A stretch of DNA of 8,306 bases from Kordiimonadaceae bacterium (GTDB taxonomy: Bacteria; Pseudomonadota; Alphaproteobacteria; Sphingomonadales; Kordiimonadaceae), in NCBI GenBank assembly GCA_016763495.1, contig JAESTR010000058.1, positions 1 to 8,306 on the forward strand. The letters are read 5' to 3'. A program made the position numbers and the translations under genes. Positions 6,503 through 8,306 of this stretch are shown here, piece by piece. Under the pieces are notes generated by a model. The model was not told the DNA's origin, searched no databases, and was given only the letters and a program-made list of their open reading frames with translations. Each line of letters begins with the position of its first letter. The first letter of the stretch is position 1.

Positions 6503-6526
6503 GGCATTGGGAAATGCCGTGGGAGG
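6503..6526 (+). promoter_or_regulatory. GNRA-loop hairpin abutting the Shine-Dalgarno sequence
   Basis: GGCATT (6503-6508), the tetraloop GGGA, and AATGCC (6513-6518) form a 6-bp perfect stem with a GNRA-class loop. GGGAGG (6521-6526) begins two bases later and lies 6 nt before the ATG. Such a hairpin could stabilise the mRNA 5' end or modulate initiation. Confidence 0.5.
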
Positions 6527-6532
6527 TTCAGG

Positions 6533-8306
6533 ATGAGGACGGATTTTAGAAACTCTAAAGGAAAATTATTACTTGGTGTATCCCTTGGAGTAGTGCTTGC
6601 AGCTGGCGGAATGTCATCTGTCATGGCACAAGACGCTAACGTTGAAAATGAAGACGTATTCGATGAAATAGTGGTGACAGGCTTTCGTAGCAGTTTGATG
6701 TCAGCGATTGCTACAAAGCGTAATTCAGTTGGGTCAGTGGACGCTATTATGGCGGAAGATATTGCTGACTTTCCAGATTTGAACCTTGCGGAATCCTTGC
6801 AGCGTATTCCGGGCGTAACGATACGCCGCGAAGCTGGTGAAGGCCGTAATATTAGTGTGCGGGGTCTTGGCCCTCAATTCACGCGTGTTCGGGTGAATGG
6901 CATGGAGGGGCTTGGTACTTCTGGTGGTACGGATAGCTCAGGCGGCGCTAACCGTTCTCGTCAGTTTGATTTTAATATTTTTGCTTCTGAGCTTTTCAAT
7001 AGCTTAGTGGTACGCAAGACGGCCGAGGCTTCTGTGGACGAAGGAGCTCTTGGTGCAACAGTTGATCTAAACACAGGTCGCCCTTTTGACTATGACGGGC
7101 AAACAATCGTTCTTGCAGGGCAGGCATTGTATAATGATGTCGCTGAAAAAGTTAGCCCCCGGGCATCTGCTCTTTATACGAATTCGTGGAACGATAAGAA
7201 GGTTGGCCTATTGTTCGCCGTCTCTTATTCAAAGCGTAATATTCAGGAAGAAGGGGCAAGTACTGTTCGTTGGCAGGCAAATGATTTCTTAAGCTGTTCT
7301 GCATGTACCTCAGACGGTGAAATTGCAGCTGTGAATGATGCGTTCCATCCTCGTATTCCGCGCTATGGCCGCCTTACACACGAGCAAGAACGCCTTGGTA
7401 TCAATGGTGCCCTTCAGTTTGCTGTAGGCGATAATACAGAAATCGTAATCGAAGGCTTGTATGGTTCCCTAAAGGGAACGCGTCAGGAGCAATTCCTTGA
7501 AGCGCTCATTCGCAACAACGAAGACGAAATGGATGTAACCGACTATACCATTCAGGACGGTAAGTTGATTTCAGCGACTTTTGACAATGCCTTTATTCGT
7601 GTTGAAAACCGCCTTGATGAACTTGATACCGTATTTACGCAAATTACGGGGACAATCACGCATGATTTCTCAGATACATTCCGGGTAGATGCTTTGGTTG
7701 GGACATCGAAATCTGATTTCCAAAACCCTATTCAAACGACGATCATCTTTGACCGTATATCTGACGGTTACAGTTATGATTATTCTGGCGATGAGAATTT
7801 GCCGCAGTTTAATTACGGCTTTGATGTTACGGATCCTACCGAGTTTGAGTTCACAGAGGTACGGGACCGGCCAAACAGCGTTGTAAATACGTATGACACA
7901 ATTCAGATAAACGCTGAATATGATTTAACAGATACAATCTCTGTTAAGGGTGGCATTAACTGGAAGAAGTATGGCTTCGATGTAGCAGAAGCACGCCGTG
8001 ATGATTCAGTTGCAGATATCCTTGGTGCGTCTGTGCCTGTTACAGCGGACCTTGCCGGTCTACTAACGGGCTTTGGTAGTGGGTTGGATATTCCTAGCGG
8101 TACGGACCTTTCTTGGGTTAGCCCTAATATTGGCGCTGCAGTGACATTGGTGGATCTCTATAACTTGAGTGCCGCTCCGCGGGACCGCGATATTCGCTCA
8201 GTTGCGGAAGAAAACCTTGGTGCTTTTGTTCAATTCGATTTGAATACAAGTATTGGTGATATGGGCTTCCGGGCTAATGGTGGTGTTCGTGTTGTTGAAA
8301 CCAAGA
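6533..8306 (+). CDS. TonB-dependent receptor of TonB-Xanth-Caul type, 5' part
   Basis: The frame is open from the ATG at 6533 to the window edge (591 codons plus one base) and continues beyond it; the family is usually 850-1000 residues, so roughly a third is missing. The start has GGGAGG 6 nt upstream and gives a signal peptide cleaved after SVMA (residue 32). DEIVVTG (44-50) is the TonB box. The plug follows with the family hallmarks ALAESLQRIPGV-type motif (here NLAESLQRIPGV, 84-95), RNISVRGLGPQFTRVRVNGM (105-124), and the SVDEGALGATVDLNTGRP segment near 180. The barrel then begins. A CSAC pair (residues 255 and 258) lies in an early loop. Receptors of this type import oligosaccharides and related polymers, and often sit in sugar-utilisation clusters controlled by LacI-type repressors. 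The operator-like repeats upstream agree. The substrate is unknown, and no partner genes are visible. Confidence 0.95.
   Translation, partial: MRTDFRNSKGKLLLGVSLGVVLAAGGMSSVMAQDANVENEDVFDEIVVTGFRSSLMSAIATKRNSVGSVDAIMAEDIADFPDLNLAESLQRIPGVTIRREAGEGRNISVRGLGPQFTRVRVNGMEGLGTSGGTDSSGGANRSRQFDFNIFASELFNSLVVRKTAEASVDEGALGATVDLNTGRPFDYDGQTIVLAGQALYNDVAEKVSPRASALYTNSWNDKKVGLLFAVSYSKRNIQEEGASTVRWQANDFLSCSACTSDGEIAAVNDAFHPRIPRYGRLTHEQERLGINGALQFAVGDNTEIVIEGLYGSLKGTRQEQFLEALIRNNEDEMDVTDYTIQDGKLISATFDNAFIRVENRLDELDTVFTQITGTITHDFSDTFRVDALVGTSKSDFQNPIQTTIIFDRISDGYSYDYSGDENLPQFNYGFDVTDPTEFEFTEVRDRPNSVVNTYDTIQINAEYDLTDTISVKGGINWKKYGFDVAEARRDDSVADILGASVPVTADLAGLLTGFGSGLDIPSGTDLSWVSPNIGAAVTLVDLYNLSAAPRDRDIRSVAEENLGAFVQFDLNTSIGDMGFRANGGVRVVETK

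Noticed and set aside
6436..6624. 62-codon minus-strand frame
   Set aside because: It overlaps the start, signal peptide and leader of the right-hand receptor on the opposite strand and has no SD or family.

Overview
The window looks like part of the chromosome of a Gram-negative proteobacterium. All five gene products begin with a Sec signal peptide. Two are TonB-dependent outer-membrane receptors, and one of these belongs to the large receptor type typical of Caulobacterales, Sphingomonadales, Xanthomonadales and marine gammaproteobacteria (TIGR01782-like). Clear AGGAG-type ribosome binding sites and GTG starts fit this. The genes have moderate GC and the intergenic regions are very AT-rich. 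I cannot name the genus.

Left block, minus strand (68-5274). From upstream to downstream it holds a 694-residue TonB-dependent receptor (3190-5274), a hairpin terminator (3137-3159), an AT-rich promoter region, a tannase/feruloyl-esterase family hydrolase with an intact CS-D-HC catalytic set (1191-2852), and two small related secreted proteins (481-1173 and 68-463). The hydrolase and the two small proteins are tightly spaced (17 nt in each gap when the SD-supported starts are used) and probably form one transcript. The larger small protein has a C-terminal half that resembles the HemS/HmuS/ChuX heme-handling fold, which is normally cytoplasmic. The smaller one is a paralogue that stops before that half.

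Middle (5275-6532). About 1.26 kb separates two divergently oriented receptor genes. The first 130 bases hold a candidate promoter and inverted repeats for the left receptor. Roughly 5400-6290 has no gene I can support. Bases 6290-6526 are a dense control region: three copies of ATGACACCGG, two CCTAGG-centred palindromes, and a GNRA-loop hairpin directly before a strong Shine-Dalgarno sequence.

Right block, plus strand (6533 to the window end). The first 591 codons of a second TonB-dependent receptor of the TonB-Xanth-Caul type run off the right edge.

A working model for the left block is that the receptor imports a small aromatic ester or iron-chelating compound, the esterase cuts ester bonds in the periplasm or outside the cell, and the small secreted proteins bind the ligand or product. 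The right receptor appears to be under separate control by a repressor, probably LacI-like, and its family suggests carbohydrate uptake. These roles are inferred from family and context.
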